Assembly (NCBI RefSeq): GCF_016820495.1
Contig: NZ_JADHDU010000002.1
Location: 310,001-374,000, forward strand
DNA length: 64,000 nt
Reading direction: 5' to 3'
From: Planococcus beigongshangi
GTDB taxonomy: Bacteria; Bacillota; Bacilli; Bacillales_A; Planococcaceae
The notes beneath the pieces are model-generated. The model was not told the origin of the DNA, searched no databases, and saw only the letters and a list, made by a program, of their open reading frames with translations. Below are positions 10,807-21,269 of the stretch, one piece after another; position 1 is the stretch's first letter, and every line of letters begins with the position of its first letter. The position numbers and the translations under genes are program-made.

Positions 10807-11331
10807 TCAACGCCTTTTCGATTTTGGCGGCATAAAAACTTCTGCCAATATAATCGCTTTTTGCGCTTCATTTTGTGTAAGTGGAAATAATTGTGCATTT
10901 TCTTTTTTTACAGCGGGTTGTACTGCACGGACAGGTTTTTGTCGGGAGGACATGCGTCCGCCAATCTCCTCTGCCGCTACAGTAGCCGATTCATCGATTG
11001 GAATCCGGCTTCTCTGTCTGTCAGAAATTTGTTTCTCGATAAACTGTCTTTCATTAGACTGCCGATCGCTGAGCCGTTTTTCCACAACTTGTTTTGCTGC
11101 TTCCTTAACCTGCCCCTTTTTTTCAGCCTCTGGGTTCATCTGCGCCTGGAATTCCCCGTAAATTTCTTTGGCGTAGTCTTCCATGCGTTTGAATCCCCCC
11201 TGATTGCCTCTTTTGCCATACGGTTCACTCCGAACGGGTTTTTCAGAAGAAGCAGGCTTTTCGTCCTTATTCTTTTTACCGAAGAATGCACTTACCGCCA
11301 TGAGGATTAATGCAACTATGAATGGTTCCAT
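10807..11331 (-). CDS. Unrecognised basic, membrane-anchored protein (third gene of the nfeD-floA operon)
   Basis: Function not recognised. 174 residues with a short hydrophobic N-terminus (PFIVALILMAVSAFFG, about 3-18), then a long charged region rich in K, R, E and Q (coiled-coil-like about 60-125) and a conserved-looking basic tail (AIILAEVFMPPKSKRR). Start ATG with GAGGAGGT seven bases upstream, so it is clearly translated. It sits 27 bp downstream of floA and before a strong terminator. B. subtilis has yqfB in this position of its sigma-W operon, but I cannot say the two are homologous. Inference: a single-pass membrane protein with its charged domain in the cytoplasm, perhaps working with the flotillin scaffold. 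Confidence 0.8.
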   Translation of the reverse strand: MEPFIVALILMAVSAFFGKKNKDEKPASSEKPVRSEPYGKRGNQGGFKRMEDYAKEIYGEFQAQMNPEAEKKGQVKEAAKQVVEKRLSDRQSNERQFIEKQISDRQRSRIPIDESATVAAEEIGGRMSSRQKPVRAVQPAVKKENAQLFPLTQNEAQKAIILAEVFMPPKSKRR

Positions 11332-11358
11332 ATGACAAACCTCCTCTTCAGATCAATT

Positions 11359-12348
11359 TCATCGATCGTCATCCGTTTGTGCAGTGCTCGTTTTCGCAAT
11401 TGAATCACGCATGCCCGTATCTGCCTGGACATTTTGATAATTTACATAATCCATTACACCGATATTGCCGGTACGAAGAGCTTCTGACATCGCAAGCGGA
11501 ACTTCCGCTTCCGCTTCCACAACTTTCGCTCTCATTTCAACAACTTTCGCTTTCATCTCTTGTTCGCTTGCTACAGCCATTGCGCGACGTTCTTCAGCTT
11601 TGGCCTGAGCAATTTTCTTATCTGCTTCAGCTTGTTCTGTCTGAAGCTCTGCCCCGATATTCTTTCCGATATCAACGTCCGCAATATCGATCGAGAGGAT
11701 TTCAAATGCCGTACCTGAATCCAGCCCTTTGCTGAGAACAGTCTGGGAAATCAAATCCGGATTTTCCAGGACTTTCTTATGGCTAGTGCTTGAACCGAGT
11801 GTAGAGACGATACCTTCACCGACACGGGCGACGATCGTTTCTTCACCTGCACCCCCGACTAGGCGGTCGATGTTCGCACGTACTGTAATTCTTGCTTTCG
11901 CTTTCACTTCAATACCATCCATGGCGACACCGGCGATAAATGGTGTTTCAATAACTTTCGGGTTTACCGACATTTGCACGGCTTCCAAAACATCACGGCC
12001 AGCAAGGTCGATCGCTGCCGCACGTTCAAACGGCAATTCGATATTGGCACGGTGAGCCGCAATCAAAGCGTTTACCACTCTGTCCACGTTACCACCTGCC
12101 AGGTAATGGCTTTCCAGCTGGTTGATCTGTACATTCAAACCTGCTTTTGATGCTTTGATCAGCGGGTTCACGATGCGTGACGGGATAACCCGGCGCAGTC
12201 TCATACCAATCAATGTGAAGATGCTGATTTTCACACCTGCAGCCAGTGCAGAGATCCATAATGTTACGGGTACAAATGTAAAGAAGATTGCCAGTAAAAT
12301 GATTACGCCGATTATCGCGGCGCCAAGCCCAATTACGTCAAGTCCCAT
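11359..12348 (-). CDS. floA: Flotillin-like protein FloA
   Basis: Scaffold of functional membrane microdomains, affecting membrane fluidity and protein secretion. 329 residues. A membrane-inserted hairpin at about 5-50 is followed by the PHB/SPFH-like domain ([19 protein letters not shown], about 146-164) and the alanine/glutamate-rich coiled coil ([19 protein letters not shown] region, about 235-285). The start codon directly follows the nfeD stop (TAAATG), with the ribosome site GAGGAGG inside the nfeD end, so translation is coupled. The pairing with nfeD is the family signature. Expression is probably induced by envelope stress through the sigma-W-type promoter at 13.2 kb. Confidence 0.95.
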   Translation of the reverse strand: MGLDVIGLGAAIIGVIILLAIFFTFVPVTLWISALAAGVKISIFTLIGMRLRRVIPSRIVNPLIKASKAGLNVQINQLESHYLAGGNVDRVVNALIAAHRANIELPFERAAAIDLAGRDVLEAVQMSVNPKVIETPFIAGVAMDGIEVKAKARITVRANIDRLVGGAGEETIVARVGEGIVSTLGSSTSHKKVLENPDLISQTVLSKGLDSGTAFEILSIDIADVDIGKNIGAELQTEQAEADKKIAQAKAEERRAMAVASEQEMKAKVVEMRAKVVEAEAEVPLAMSEALRTGNIGVMDYVNYQNVQADTGMRDSIAKTSTAQTDDDR

Positions 12349-13104
12349 TTATTCTTCCTCCTCTGTTTTTTCCAGTTCACGCACAACAATGCGCGAACCT
12401 TCTACCTTAATAATCTTAACATCTTTCATGCGGCCTATGTAGCGCCCTTCAGAAACAGCGTCAATTCTTTCATCACCGAAAATGATGGTGCCAGAGGGCC
12501 GCAGTTCTGTTGCCGTCACCGCAATTTGTCCGACAAGCTCCGTCCGGTTGACGTTTGAAACATATCCGCTTTTTGTATCTGTGGAATCCGACAGAATGAT
12601 CCGGTTAAACAATTGGAGCCTTTTACCAAAGAATTTCACTAAAATCACCATCCCTGTCGATGCTATGACCAATGCGATAAGAATCGCGATGCCGGTAGCT
12701 CTCAAATCATTTCCTGTCAGCAATACACTCAGCAGCATAGAGGTCAGACCGGCAATTGCGAGAATTCCGAAGGGCAGGAAGATCTCGATGAAGAACAGGC
12801 TGAGGCCGATCAAAAAGAAAATGACAGAGCCGAAGCCGACAAGCCCTTCCACCCAATGGCTGTAGAAAAACAGCCCGAGAGCCGCCATGCCGATAAAGCC
12901 TGGAAAACTCAGTCCCGGAGTGAACAATTCCAGCAAGATGCCGAGTAAGGCAATGGACAAGAGAACCGTTACCGTAACGGGGTGAATCAGAAATCCTGAA
13001 AACTTTCCTCCATCTCCATTTACGGCAGCCTGAGCGGCAGGAGACAGAGATATAAGAGAAAACAATAGAATGATGGAAGCAGTATAGATTTTAACTTTAT
13101 GCAA
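12349..13104 (-). CDS. Short NfeD-family membrane protein (lacks the ClpP-like protease domain)
   Basis: Partner of flotillin FloA. 251 residues from TTG 13104, chosen because AAGGGAGG lies seven bases upstream and because residues 1-26 then form a clean signal peptide (MHKVKIYTASIILLF... ending AQA). An in-frame ATG at 13170 coincides with the predicted transcription start and cannot serve a leadered mRNA. After the signal come four or five membrane helices (about 35-155) and a C-terminal OB-fold NfeD domain (about 180-245, GQIAVTATELRPSGTIIFG). B. subtilis YqeZ is about 440 residues with an N-terminal serine-protease domain; that domain is absent here. No symbol is given because of this difference. 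Confidence 0.88.
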   Translation of the reverse strand: MHKVKIYTASIILLFSLISLSPAAQAAVNGDGGKFSGFLIHPVTVTVLLSIALLGILLELFTPGLSFPGFIGMAALGLFFYSHWVEGLVGFGSVIFFLIGLSLFFIEIFLPFGILAIAGLTSMLLSVLLTGNDLRATGIAILIALVIASTGMVILVKFFGKRLQLFNRIILSDSTDTKSGYVSNVNRTELVGQIAVTATELRPSGTIIFGDERIDAVSEGRYIGRMKDVKIIKVEGSRIVVRELEKTEEEE

Positions 13105-13175
13105 GAAAAACCCTCCCTTCGTATCCTGTCCTCCCCGCCGGTTCAACGGGTCTATATTTCCTTTGCTCATTAATT

Positions 13176-13201
13176 TACGGATGAAAAGGAAAAAAGTTTC
13201 A
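13176..13201 (-). promoter_or_regulatory. Sigma-W (ECF)-type promoter of nfeD-floA
   Basis: Minus strand TGAAAC (13201-13196), 16 bp spacer, CGTA (13179-13176): an exact match to the sigma-W consensus, with transcription expected near 13170. The B. subtilis yqeZ-yqfA-yqfB operon is also sigma-W dependent, which makes the call stronger. Confidence 0.85.
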
Positions 13202-13261
13202 AAAATATCTATATTCCCATTATAGAGGAACGACTTCGATTAATAAAAGAATGCGCTTTCA

Positions 13262-13452
13262 TTAAAGAAAAGCGACGCTGCCCGTCAAGCTCTGACCGGC
13301 ATAAGGCGGGCCAACGAAGTGGCGGTCCCTGCCACGCAGTTGGACTGACTTATGACCCGAAGAGCTGGGCCAGCGGAGTCTGGACACAAAGAAAAGCGAC
13401 AACGGCCGTTCAGCTCCGACAAGCGTAAGACAGATCAGCCGAATAAGGCATC
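13262..13452. repeat. Interspersed imperfect palindromic repeat (one and a half units)
   Basis: Gene-free interval between rpsU and nfeD. A first unit, 13265-13388, starts AAGAAAAGCGACGCTGCC. Its left arm AGCTCTGACCGGCATAAG is repeated inverted near its right end (CTTATGACCCGAAGAGCT), giving a large imperfect hairpin. A second, truncated unit starts AAGAAAAGCGACAACGGC at 13386 and repeats the left arm as AGCTCCGACAAGCGTAAG. There is no open frame of interest. It resembles the short repeats scattered between genes in Bacillaceae/Planococcaceae. Confidence 0.65.
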
Positions 13453-13471
13453 TTTATCTTTCTATCCGGAA

Positions 13472-13508
13472 ATAAAAAACCGGCTGCACATTGGATGTGC
13501 AACCGGTC
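13472..13508 (-). terminator. Terminator of rpsU
   Basis: ACCGGTTGCACA and TGTGCAGCCGGT form a 12 bp stem (one wobble) with a TCCA-type loop, followed by TTTTTTATTT on the minus strand, about 50 bp after the rpsU stop. Confidence 0.9.
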
Positions 13509-13558
13509 TTAGCTGTCGTTCATATTTTTAAAAGTCTCAGTTTTAAAGTAAGGGTCAA

Positions 13559-13732
13559 TTAAAATTTACGTTTACGCGCAGCTTCTGATTTTAGTTTGCG
13601 TTTCACGCTCGGCTTATCATAATACTCGCGCTTTCTAACCTCTTGCATTGTTCCGGATTTAGAAACAGTGCGTTTGAAGCGGCGAAGAGCATCTTCAATC
13701 GATTCGTTTTTACGAACGGTAGTTTTTGTCAT
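13559..13732 (-). CDS. rpsU: 30S ribosomal protein S21
   Basis: Small, very basic ribosomal protein at the 3' end of 16S rRNA. 57 residues from ATG 13732, the standard length; GGAGGG lies upstream. A longer in-frame start would add 12 residues that no S21 has. Motifs: [14 protein letters not shown] and the basic tail [10 protein letters not shown]. It has its own promoter and terminator. In B. subtilis yqeY follows rpsU; here a repeat and then nfeD follow, and no yqeY is seen. Confidence 0.96.
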   Translation of the reverse strand: MTKTTVRKNESIEDALRRFKRTVSKSGTMQEVRKREYYDKPSVKRKLKSEAARKRKF

Positions 13733-13794
13733 CTCTTTTTCCCTCCCTCCGAACACACGTTGAAGCAAATAACAACAAGTGTTATATACAAAAA

Positions 13795-13823
13795 ATTATA
13801 TCGTATGTTCAAACATCAGTCAA
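13795..13823 (-). promoter_or_regulatory. Sigma-A promoter of rpsU
   Basis: TTGACT (13823-13818), 17 bp, TATAAT (13800-13795) on the minus strand. The -35 box is immediately beyond the deoC stop codon. Confidence 0.85.
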
Positions 13824-13826
13824 CAG

Positions 13827-14495
13827 TTAATAATCGGAATCCGATTTTAGGCCCTGCATAATCTGTACGCCAGAACTAGCCCCAATGCGGCTTGCGCCTG
13901 CTTCGATCATCGCTTCGACATCTTCCAGGCTTCTAACGCCGCCGGAAGCTTTTACTCCCAGGTCAGCGCCCACTGTTTCACGCATCAATTTAACATCAGC
14001 GACTGTCGCTCCGCCAGTTGAGAAACCAGTTGACGTCTTAACGAAATCCGCTCCAGCTTCTTTTGAAAGGCGGGAAGCCAAAACTTTTTCTTCGTCAGTC
14101 AACAGGCTTGCTTCGATGATCACTTTAACGATCGCTTTGCCTTTTGCCGCTTCCACGACAGCTGCGATGTCATTTTTCACAAGTTCGTGATCGCCTGATT
14201 TGATCGCACCGATATTTACGACCATATCGATTTCTTCTGCACCTTTTTCAATCGCATCTTTTGTTTCGAATGCTTTTGATGCAGATGTTGAAGCTCCGAG
14301 TGGGAATCCGATTACTGTGCAGACTTTTACTTTGCTGTCTTTCAACTCAGCAGCAGCTGTTTCTATATATGAAGGGTTAACGCAGACAGATGCAAATTCG
14401 TACTCTGCAGCTTCCTTGCAGATTTGAATGACCTGTTCTTTAGTGGATTCTGCTTTAAGCAGGGTGTGGTCGATGTAAGATGCAATGTTTTTCAT
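13827..14495 (-). CDS. deoC: Deoxyribose-phosphate aldolase
   Basis: Cleaves 2-deoxyribose-5-phosphate to glyceraldehyde-3-phosphate and acetaldehyde in deoxynucleoside catabolism. 222 residues from ATG 14495 (GGAG eight bases upstream); an in-frame ATG at 14510 overlaps that ribosome site. Class I aldolase motifs: [17 protein letters not shown], the Schiff-base lysine in [20 protein letters not shown] and VKASGGVRS. It is the last gene of the hrcA-dnaK-dnaJ-prmA-rsmE run, where B. subtilis has the tRNA methylthiotransferase gene mtaB (yqeV); the substitution is a local rearrangement. Confidence 0.95.
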   Translation of the reverse strand: MKNIASYIDHTLLKAESTKEQVIQICKEAAEYEFASVCVNPSYIETAAAELKDSKVKVCTVIGFPLGASTSASKAFETKDAIEKGAEEIDMVVNIGAIKSGDHELVKNDIAAVVEAAKGKAIVKVIIEASLLTDEEKVLASRLSKEAGADFVKTSTGFSTGGATVADVKLMRETVGADLGVKASGGVRSLEDVEAMIEAGASRIGASSGVQIMQGLKSDSDY

Positions 14496-14539
14496 GATAA
14501 AATGCTCCATTCTGTATTATGGTTTTATTTTCGTATCGT

Positions 14540-15277
14540 TTACTCGAATTCATAGGACATTGCAGACAATGCATAGAAAGGAGCCGTTTCAGTGCGCAGG
14601 ATCCGAGGGCCAAGAGAAGTGAACAAAGCGCCTGCGTCTTTCAGCTGCGAAGCTTCGCTTTCTGAAATTCCACCTTCGGGACCGAAAACAATTAATACCG
14701 AGCCTTTATCATACAACGTTTTTAAAGTATCGGCAAACCGCACAGGGCTTGCTGCACGTGCTTCTTCTTCGTATGCCACGATAACGGCATCGAAAGATCC
14801 GGCAGCATTTAACAGCCCTTTGAAACTCTGGACATTATGTATTTCCGGTAAATGGGTCCGATGGGATTGTTCAGCCGCTTCCTTAGCGATCTTCTGCAAT
14901 CTTGCTATTTTTTTGCCGCCTTTCGCCGCATCCCATTTAACAATGGAACGCTCGGCTGCATATGGCATCAAAGAAAACATTCCCAGTTCCGTACATTTCT
15001 GGGTAATCAAATCCAATTTATCGCCTTTTGGCAAGCCGCAGGCAATCGTCACCTGTTTTGGCATTTCCACAGATGATTCCAATTCCATTTCAAGGCGCAG
15101 TTCGACTTCCTGTTCAACCGATAGGATTTTCGCTTTGTAAGCTTTTCCTTCCATAACGGCAATCAGCTCATCGCCGGAAGTTTGGCGCATAACTTTGGCG
15201 ATGTGCTTAGCATCATCGCCTGTTATTGTCGTTATCCGGTTAGCGGGAACTTTGCCTTCAATAAAATATCGCTGCAT
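14540..15277 (-). CDS. rsmE: 16S rRNA (uracil-1498-N3)-methyltransferase RsmE
   Basis: SPOUT-class methyltransferase that modifies U1498 of 16S rRNA in the assembled 30S subunit. 245 residues: an N-terminal PUA-like domain (about 1-70, RITTITGDDAKHIAKVMR) and the trefoil-knot SAM site near the C-terminus (VFGPEGGISESE and LGPRILRTETA). ATG with GGGGTG upstream. It starts 13 bp after the prmA stop. Confidence 0.94.
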   Translation of the reverse strand: MQRYFIEGKVPANRITTITGDDAKHIAKVMRQTSGDELIAVMEGKAYKAKILSVEQEVELRLEMELESSVEMPKQVTIACGLPKGDKLDLITQKCTELGMFSLMPYAAERSIVKWDAAKGGKKIARLQKIAKEAAEQSHRTHLPEIHNVQSFKGLLNAAGSFDAVIVAYEEEARAASPVRFADTLKTLYDKGSVLIVFGPEGGISESEASQLKDAGALFTSLGPRILRTETAPFYALSAMSYEFE

Positions 15278-15290
15278 CGTTGCACCCCGT

Positions 15291-16232
15291 TCATTCAGGT
15301 TTTTTTGAAATGATCGTTACCCAGTCTTCCATCATCATGACCTCTTCGATCACGAAGCCCGATTCTTCAAGCGCATGGCGGACATCGTTTTTCTTGGCTG
15401 CGATGATCCCGGATGTGATGTATATGCCACCTGGCTTCACAACAGAAAAAGCATCATCCGTAAATGATATGATGATTTCCGCAAGAATATTCGCGACAAC
15501 GACGTCACCCGGCTCATCGATAGAATCGACTAAATTGCCGCCGACTACTGTTACCGTATCCTGAACTTTATTGAGTTCGACATTCATACGGGCAGCTTTA
15601 ACAGCGATATCGTCCAGATCCAGGGCATGCACTTCTTTCGCCCCCAATAAAGCGGAGCCGATGGCAAGCACGCCTGAACCGGTTCCGATATCAATAATGC
15701 GCTGCCCTTCTATGACGTTTTTCTCAAGCGCCTGCAGACTCATGACCGTCGTCGGGTGTGTCCCGGTTCCAAAAGCCATCCCCGGATCCAGTTCAATGAT
15801 CAGCTCATCGCTGGATACCGGATTATAGGTCTCCCATGTCGGTACGATGGTAAAACGCTGTGAAATTTTAACCGGATGATAATATTTTTTCCATGCAGTC
15901 GCCCATTCTTCCTCGTCCACTTCACTGATCGTCACGATATTGGATCCGATATCGATGCCGAACTCAACAAGGTTATTGACAGCGAGTTTCACCGCTTCCA
16001 CGGTTTCCCCAAGAAAACTGTTTACCGGCAGATAGGCTTTCAGAATTACCCCATCTTTCGGGAAATCATTCGGACTCAAAGACCAGATTTCCCCGAACTC
16101 ATCTTCCCGTTCTTTCAGCAGGTCTTCCGAATCTTCAATGACAACTCCGCTGGCACCGGCCTCATGCAGGATATTTGATATAGATTCAATCGCTTCGTTT
16201 GTCGTATGGATGGATAGTTCTGACCATTTCAC
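15291..16232 (-). CDS. prmA: Ribosomal protein L11 methyltransferase PrmA
   Basis: Trimethylates lysine and N-terminal groups of L11 (RplK). 313 residues from GTG 16232, where the protein reads MKWSELSIHT as in B. subtilis; an in-frame TTG at 16238 is only four bases from AAAGGAG. SAM motif I is DIGTGSGVLAIG, with VANILAEII as the NPPY-like motif. It lies nine bp or so after dnaJ and is the first of two ribosome-modifying enzymes appended to the chaperone operon. Confidence 0.95.
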   Translation of the reverse strand: MKWSELSIHTTNEAIESISNILHEAGASGVVIEDSEDLLKEREDEFGEIWSLSPNDFPKDGVILKAYLPVNSFLGETVEAVKLAVNNLVEFGIDIGSNIVTISEVDEEEWATAWKKYYHPVKISQRFTIVPTWETYNPVSSDELIIELDPGMAFGTGTHPTTVMSLQALEKNVIEGQRIIDIGTGSGVLAIGSALLGAKEVHALDLDDIAVKAARMNVELNKVQDTVTVVGGNLVDSIDEPGDVVVANILAEIIISFTDDAFSVVKPGGIYITSGIIAAKKNDVRHALEESGFVIEEVMMMEDWVTIISKKPE

Positions 16233-16247
16233 GTGCAAACAGCTCCT

Positions 16248-17366
16248 TTAATCGCCTTTGATGGTTCGTTTGATTTTATCGAACAGCGAACTTCCTTGTT
16301 CTTCAGGAATATCTCCGCTTATTTCAGCGAATTCACGCAATAATTGGCGTTGTTTTTCACTGAGTTTCGTCGGTGTTTTAACACGGATGACCACATGCTG
16401 GTCGCCGGTTCCATACCCATGGACATTTTTAACGCCTTTGCCTTTCAAACGGAAACGTGCGCCGCTTTGTGTACCGGCAGGGATTTTCAGTTTCACTTTG
16501 CCATGGACTGTAGGCACTTCAAGCTCATCCCCGAGTGCAGCCTGCGGATAAGTCAACGACAGCTCCAGGTAAATATCATCGCCCTCACGTTCGAACTCTT
16601 TATGCGGCTTCACGCGGAATACGACATACAGATCTCCGGATGGTCCGCCGTTGTGGCCAGGTCCGCCTTGGCCTGTGACACGTAATTGCTGTCCATCATC
16701 GACTCCTGCCGGAATGGTGACTTTGATCTTCTTGACTTTGCGCACTTTGCCGGCGCCTTTGCAAGTCTGGCATTTCTCTTCGATAATCTGGCCTGTCCCT
16801 TCACAATGATGGCACGCTCTGCGGTTTACCATACGTCCGAAAGGCGTATCCTGTGTCACGTTCAATTGGCCGGCACCTTCACAATGCGGACAAGTTTTTT
16901 TCTTTGTACCCGGTTTTGCTCCGGAGCCAGCGCATGTATCACAGGTTTCTTCTTTTGGAAGTTCAACTTCCGCTTCTTTGCCGAATACCGCATCCATGAA
17001 ATCGATCGTCATCGAATACTGAAGATCTTCACCTTTACGCGGTGCATTCGGATCGCGGCGGCGTGAACCTCCGCCAAAGAATGTGCTGAAGATATCGTCG
17101 AAGCCGAAACCTTCCGCTCCGCTGAATCCTCCGCCGAAGCCCTGGTTCGGATCCTGGTGGCCGAACTGATCATACTGGGCACGTTTCTGCTCATCGCTCA
17201 GCACTTCGTAAGCTTCTTTCACTTCCTGAAATTTCTCAGTAGCATCCGCTTCTTTATTGATATCCGGGTGGAATTGTTTGGACAATTTCCGGTAAGCCTT
17301 TTTTATTTCCTCTTTAGATGCCGTTTTGGAAACACCCAGCACCTCATAATAATCACGCTTATTCAT
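16248..17366 (-). CDS. dnaJ: Co-chaperone DnaJ (Hsp40)
   Basis: Stimulates DnaK ATPase and delivers substrates. 372 residues. J-domain with HPD at 33-35, a glycine/phenylalanine-rich linker (about 72-105), and a cysteine-rich zinc domain with four CxxCxGxG repeats ([32 protein letters not shown]). The C-terminal substrate-binding domains follow. A terminator behind dnaK and a good promoter upstream show it is also transcribed separately from hrcA-grpE-dnaK. Confidence 0.97.
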   Translation of the reverse strand: MNKRDYYEVLGVSKTASKEEIKKAYRKLSKQFHPDINKEADATEKFQEVKEAYEVLSDEQKRAQYDQFGHQDPNQGFGGGFSGAEGFGFDDIFSTFFGGGSRRRDPNAPRKGEDLQYSMTIDFMDAVFGKEAEVELPKEETCDTCAGSGAKPGTKKKTCPHCEGAGQLNVTQDTPFGRMVNRRACHHCEGTGQIIEEKCQTCKGAGKVRKVKKIKVTIPAGVDDGQQLRVTGQGGPGHNGGPSGDLYVVFRVKPHKEFEREGDDIYLELSLTYPQAALGDELEVPTVHGKVKLKIPAGTQSGARFRLKGKGVKNVHGYGTGDQHVVIRVKTPTKLSEKQRQLLREFAEISGDIPEEQGSSLFDKIKRTIKGD

Positions 17367-17396
17367 ATGTCACTCTCCCTCTTGCAATCACCTGTA

Positions 17397-17425
17397 ATTG
17401 TACACGGTATCTTTTGCTGTTGCAA
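17397..17425 (-). promoter_or_regulatory. Sigma-A promoter of dnaJ
   Basis: TTGCAA (17425-17420), 17 bp, TACAAT (17402-17397) on the minus strand, about 30 bp before the dnaJ start. It gives dnaJ-prmA-rsmE-deoC heat-shock-independent expression in addition to read-through. Confidence 0.7.
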
Positions 17426-17531
17426 AGACCTCGGTGATACCGGAAAGATGGCAAAATAATCTGTTTCCTCAGAGGTCCCGCTAACAATAGACAACGGTAA
17501 AATCAAGAAATCCCTGTTTATTCCCTAAACC

Positions 17532-17572
17532 GTGAAAAAGCCAAAGCATGTTGCTTTGCTTTGACTTTTTCA
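17532..17572 (-). terminator. Terminator of dnaK
   Basis: A 15 bp stem, GAAAAAGTCAAAGCA against TGCTTTGGCTTTTTC (one wobble), just beyond the dnaK stop. The T-run is part of the stem, so some read-through into dnaJ is plausible. Confidence 0.75.
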
Positions 17573-17586
17573 GGTATTTCTATGGC

Positions 17587-19443
<1,857 letters not shown>

Positions 19444-19446
19444 CTA

Positions 19447-20088
19447 TTATTCGTTTACTTTTACCATTGCCGGACGAAGTACTCTGCCTTTAAGCGTATA
19501 CCCTTTTTGCAATTCCTGCAAAACTGTGCCTGGTTCGGCATCTTCATCCTTTTCCTGCATGACTGCCTGATGGAAGTTTGGATCAAAAGGCTGTCCGACT
19601 GCTTCAATTTCTTCGAGTCCTTCTCGTTTAACTGCTTCAAGCAAGGATTTCTGAACCATTTCGACGCCTTTCATCAAAGCTGTGCCTTCTTCGCTTTTTG
19701 ATTCAACGGCCAGGGCACGTTCGAAATTATCCAGTACAGGCAATAGATCCGTCAGTAAAGACTGAGAACGGAATTTCGCCTGGATTTCCTTATCTTTTTG
19801 ATTGCGGCGTTTGAAATTGTCGTAATCCGCCAGCAGGCGAAGGTATTTGTTCTGTTCAGCTTCAAGCTCTTCCTGAAGTTTAGAGATTTCATCTTCGCCA
19901 TTTTCATCGGCGGCTTCCGTTTCAGAACTCGCTTCCGCTTCAGCCGTCTCATCTAATACGGTTTCAGATGAAAAATCAGTTTTTTCTTCTGTTTGTTCAG
20001 AAACGGTTTCTTCAGCAGCTGCCGACGTCTCTTCGAAATCTGTTGCAATGTCTGCCTCATTTACCTGAGGATTTTTCTTATTCGCCAA
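19447..20088 (-). CDS. grpE: Nucleotide-exchange factor GrpE
   Basis: Releases ADP from DnaK. 213 residues: a long acidic, low-complexity N-terminus (about 1-65, rich in E, A and S), a coiled coil (about 65-120, KLQEELEAEQNKYLRLLADYDN...) and the beta-domain with GVEMVQKSLLEAVKREGLEEI and GYTLKGRVLRPAMVKV. Start is TTG 20088 with AAGGAGG nine bases upstream; no ATG or GTG serves. It is 25 bp after hrcA. Confidence 0.96.
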   Translation of the reverse strand: MANKKNPQVNEADIATDFEETSAAAEETVSEQTEEKTDFSSETVLDETAEAEASSETEAADENGEDEISKLQEELEAEQNKYLRLLADYDNFKRRNQKDKEIQAKFRSQSLLTDLLPVLDNFERALAVESKSEEGTALMKGVEMVQKSLLEAVKREGLEEIEAVGQPFDPNFHQAVMQEKDEDAEPGTVLQELQKGYTLKGRVLRPAMVKVNE

Positions 20089-20113
20089 AATGATGTTCCT
20101 CCTTCATATTCGT

Positions 20114-21142
20114 TCAGTTCCTTAAAATACGTGTCAGCTCTTTGGAAAGATCGCCGCTCAGCGTATCCAGCAACGAAACGATTCGCTTATAATCCATCCT
20201 TTTCGGACCGACAATTGCAATGGAGCCAGTCTGCTCTTCACCGATATCATAGGATACGGTGATTACAGAACAGTCCTCCATTGCCGAAAGTGCATTTTCG
20301 GACCCGATCCGGATATGGAGGCCCTGATTCCCCACCGGTATGATCATAGGGATATGATCAGTTTCTTCCATGACATCCATCAGATTCCTGATCTTATGAA
20401 GATCGTGGAAATCCGGCTGATTCAGGATATTCAGCTTGCCGCCGTAATAGACATTTTTATCCTGCGGAACAATGACCGCCTGCTTGAAAGTGGAGAATAA
20501 TTCCCCATGTCGTTCCATATGCTGTTTCATGACCATCAGCGTTTCCTGTTCGAGGCGCTTGTGCAGATCGTTGAGCGAAACACCGATCAGACGCTCATTC
20601 AGGATGTTGACCATCTTTTCGATTTCGGAAGGATTCAATCCGTCCGGAATCGGGAAAATCCGGTTTTCAACATGTCCTGTATCAGTGACGATGATCGCGA
20701 CTGCAGAATTCGATGACAGCGGCACGATCGACAATTTCTTGACGATATGCCGGCGGACATCCGGCCCGAGCAATATGGAAGTGTAATTGGTCAGTTCTGA
20801 TAAAATCATGGCGGACCGTTTGATAACTTCTTCGGTCTCTGTGATTTTCTCTTCAAAAATGGAGCGAAGTTGAACGATATCTTCTTTCGGAAGCGGACGG
20901 GGTGTCAGCAGATGATCCACGTAATAGCGGTAGCCTCTCTCCGATGGAACCCGGCCGGAAGATGTATGGGTCTTCTCGAGAAAACCCATTCCTTCCAAAT
21001 CTGCCATTTCATTCCGGATCGTTGCCGGACTAAACGAAATGCCGGACTTTTTAGCTAACTGGTTTGATCCTACCGGCTGTGCTGATTGTATATAATCATC
21101 CACTGTCACTTTTAAAATGAACAGCTGCCGTTCTGTTAACAT
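20114..21142 (-). CDS. hrcA: Heat-inducible transcription repressor HrcA
   Basis: Binds CIRCE and represses the groE and dnaK operons; activity depends on GroEL. 342 residues from ATG 21142, chosen by GAGGTGAT upstream and the family N-terminus MLTERQLFILK; an in-frame start 21 bases earlier would lie in the ribosome site. Winged HTH at about 5-70 (SQPVGSNQLAKKSGISFSPA), GAF-like dimerisation domain behind. First gene of its own regulated operon, with a perfect CIRCE next to the ribosome site. Confidence 0.96.
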   Translation of the reverse strand: MLTERQLFILKVTVDDYIQSAQPVGSNQLAKKSGISFSPATIRNEMADLEGMGFLEKTHTSSGRVPSERGYRYYVDHLLTPRPLPKEDIVQLRSIFEEKITETEEVIKRSAMILSELTNYTSILLGPDVRRHIVKKLSIVPLSSNSAVAIIVTDTGHVENRIFPIPDGLNPSEIEKMVNILNERLIGVSLNDLHKRLEQETLMVMKQHMERHGELFSTFKQAVIVPQDKNVYYGGKLNILNQPDFHDLHKIRNLMDVMEETDHIPMIIPVGNQGLHIRIGSENALSAMEDCSVITVSYDIGEEQTGSIAIVGPKRMDYKRIVSLLDTLSGDLSKELTRILRN

Positions 21143-21156
21143 GATCATCACCTCGG

Positions 21157-21183
21157 TTAGCACTCTTGTGGTGCGAGTGCTAA
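21157..21183. promoter_or_regulatory. CIRCE operator
   Basis: TTAGCACTC, nine bases, GAGTGCTAA: a perfect 9-9-9 inverted repeat between the promoter and the hrcA ribosome site. HrcA bound here would block transcription of hrcA-grpE-dnaK; in the RNA the repeat can also form a hairpin close to the start. Confidence 0.98.
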
Positions 21184-21193
21184 GACTACACTA

Positions 21194-21222
21194 AAATTAA
21201 CAAATTCCATTAACCTTGTCAA
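21194..21222 (-). promoter_or_regulatory. Sigma-A promoter of hrcA-grpE-dnaK
   Basis: TTGACA (21222-21217), 17 bp, TAATTT (21199-21194) with an extended TGt on the minus strand. The start of transcription would fall at the edge of CIRCE. Confidence 0.85.
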
Positions 21223-21269
21223 CGATTCTGCATCTAACAATTTTTAAATACACTGCTCTATTTGGTGAA

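Noticed and set aside
13105-13170. ATG at 13170 as the start of nfeD
   Set aside because: Coincides with the predicted transcription start, would bury the signal peptide behind 22 hydrophilic residues, and has no ribosome site.
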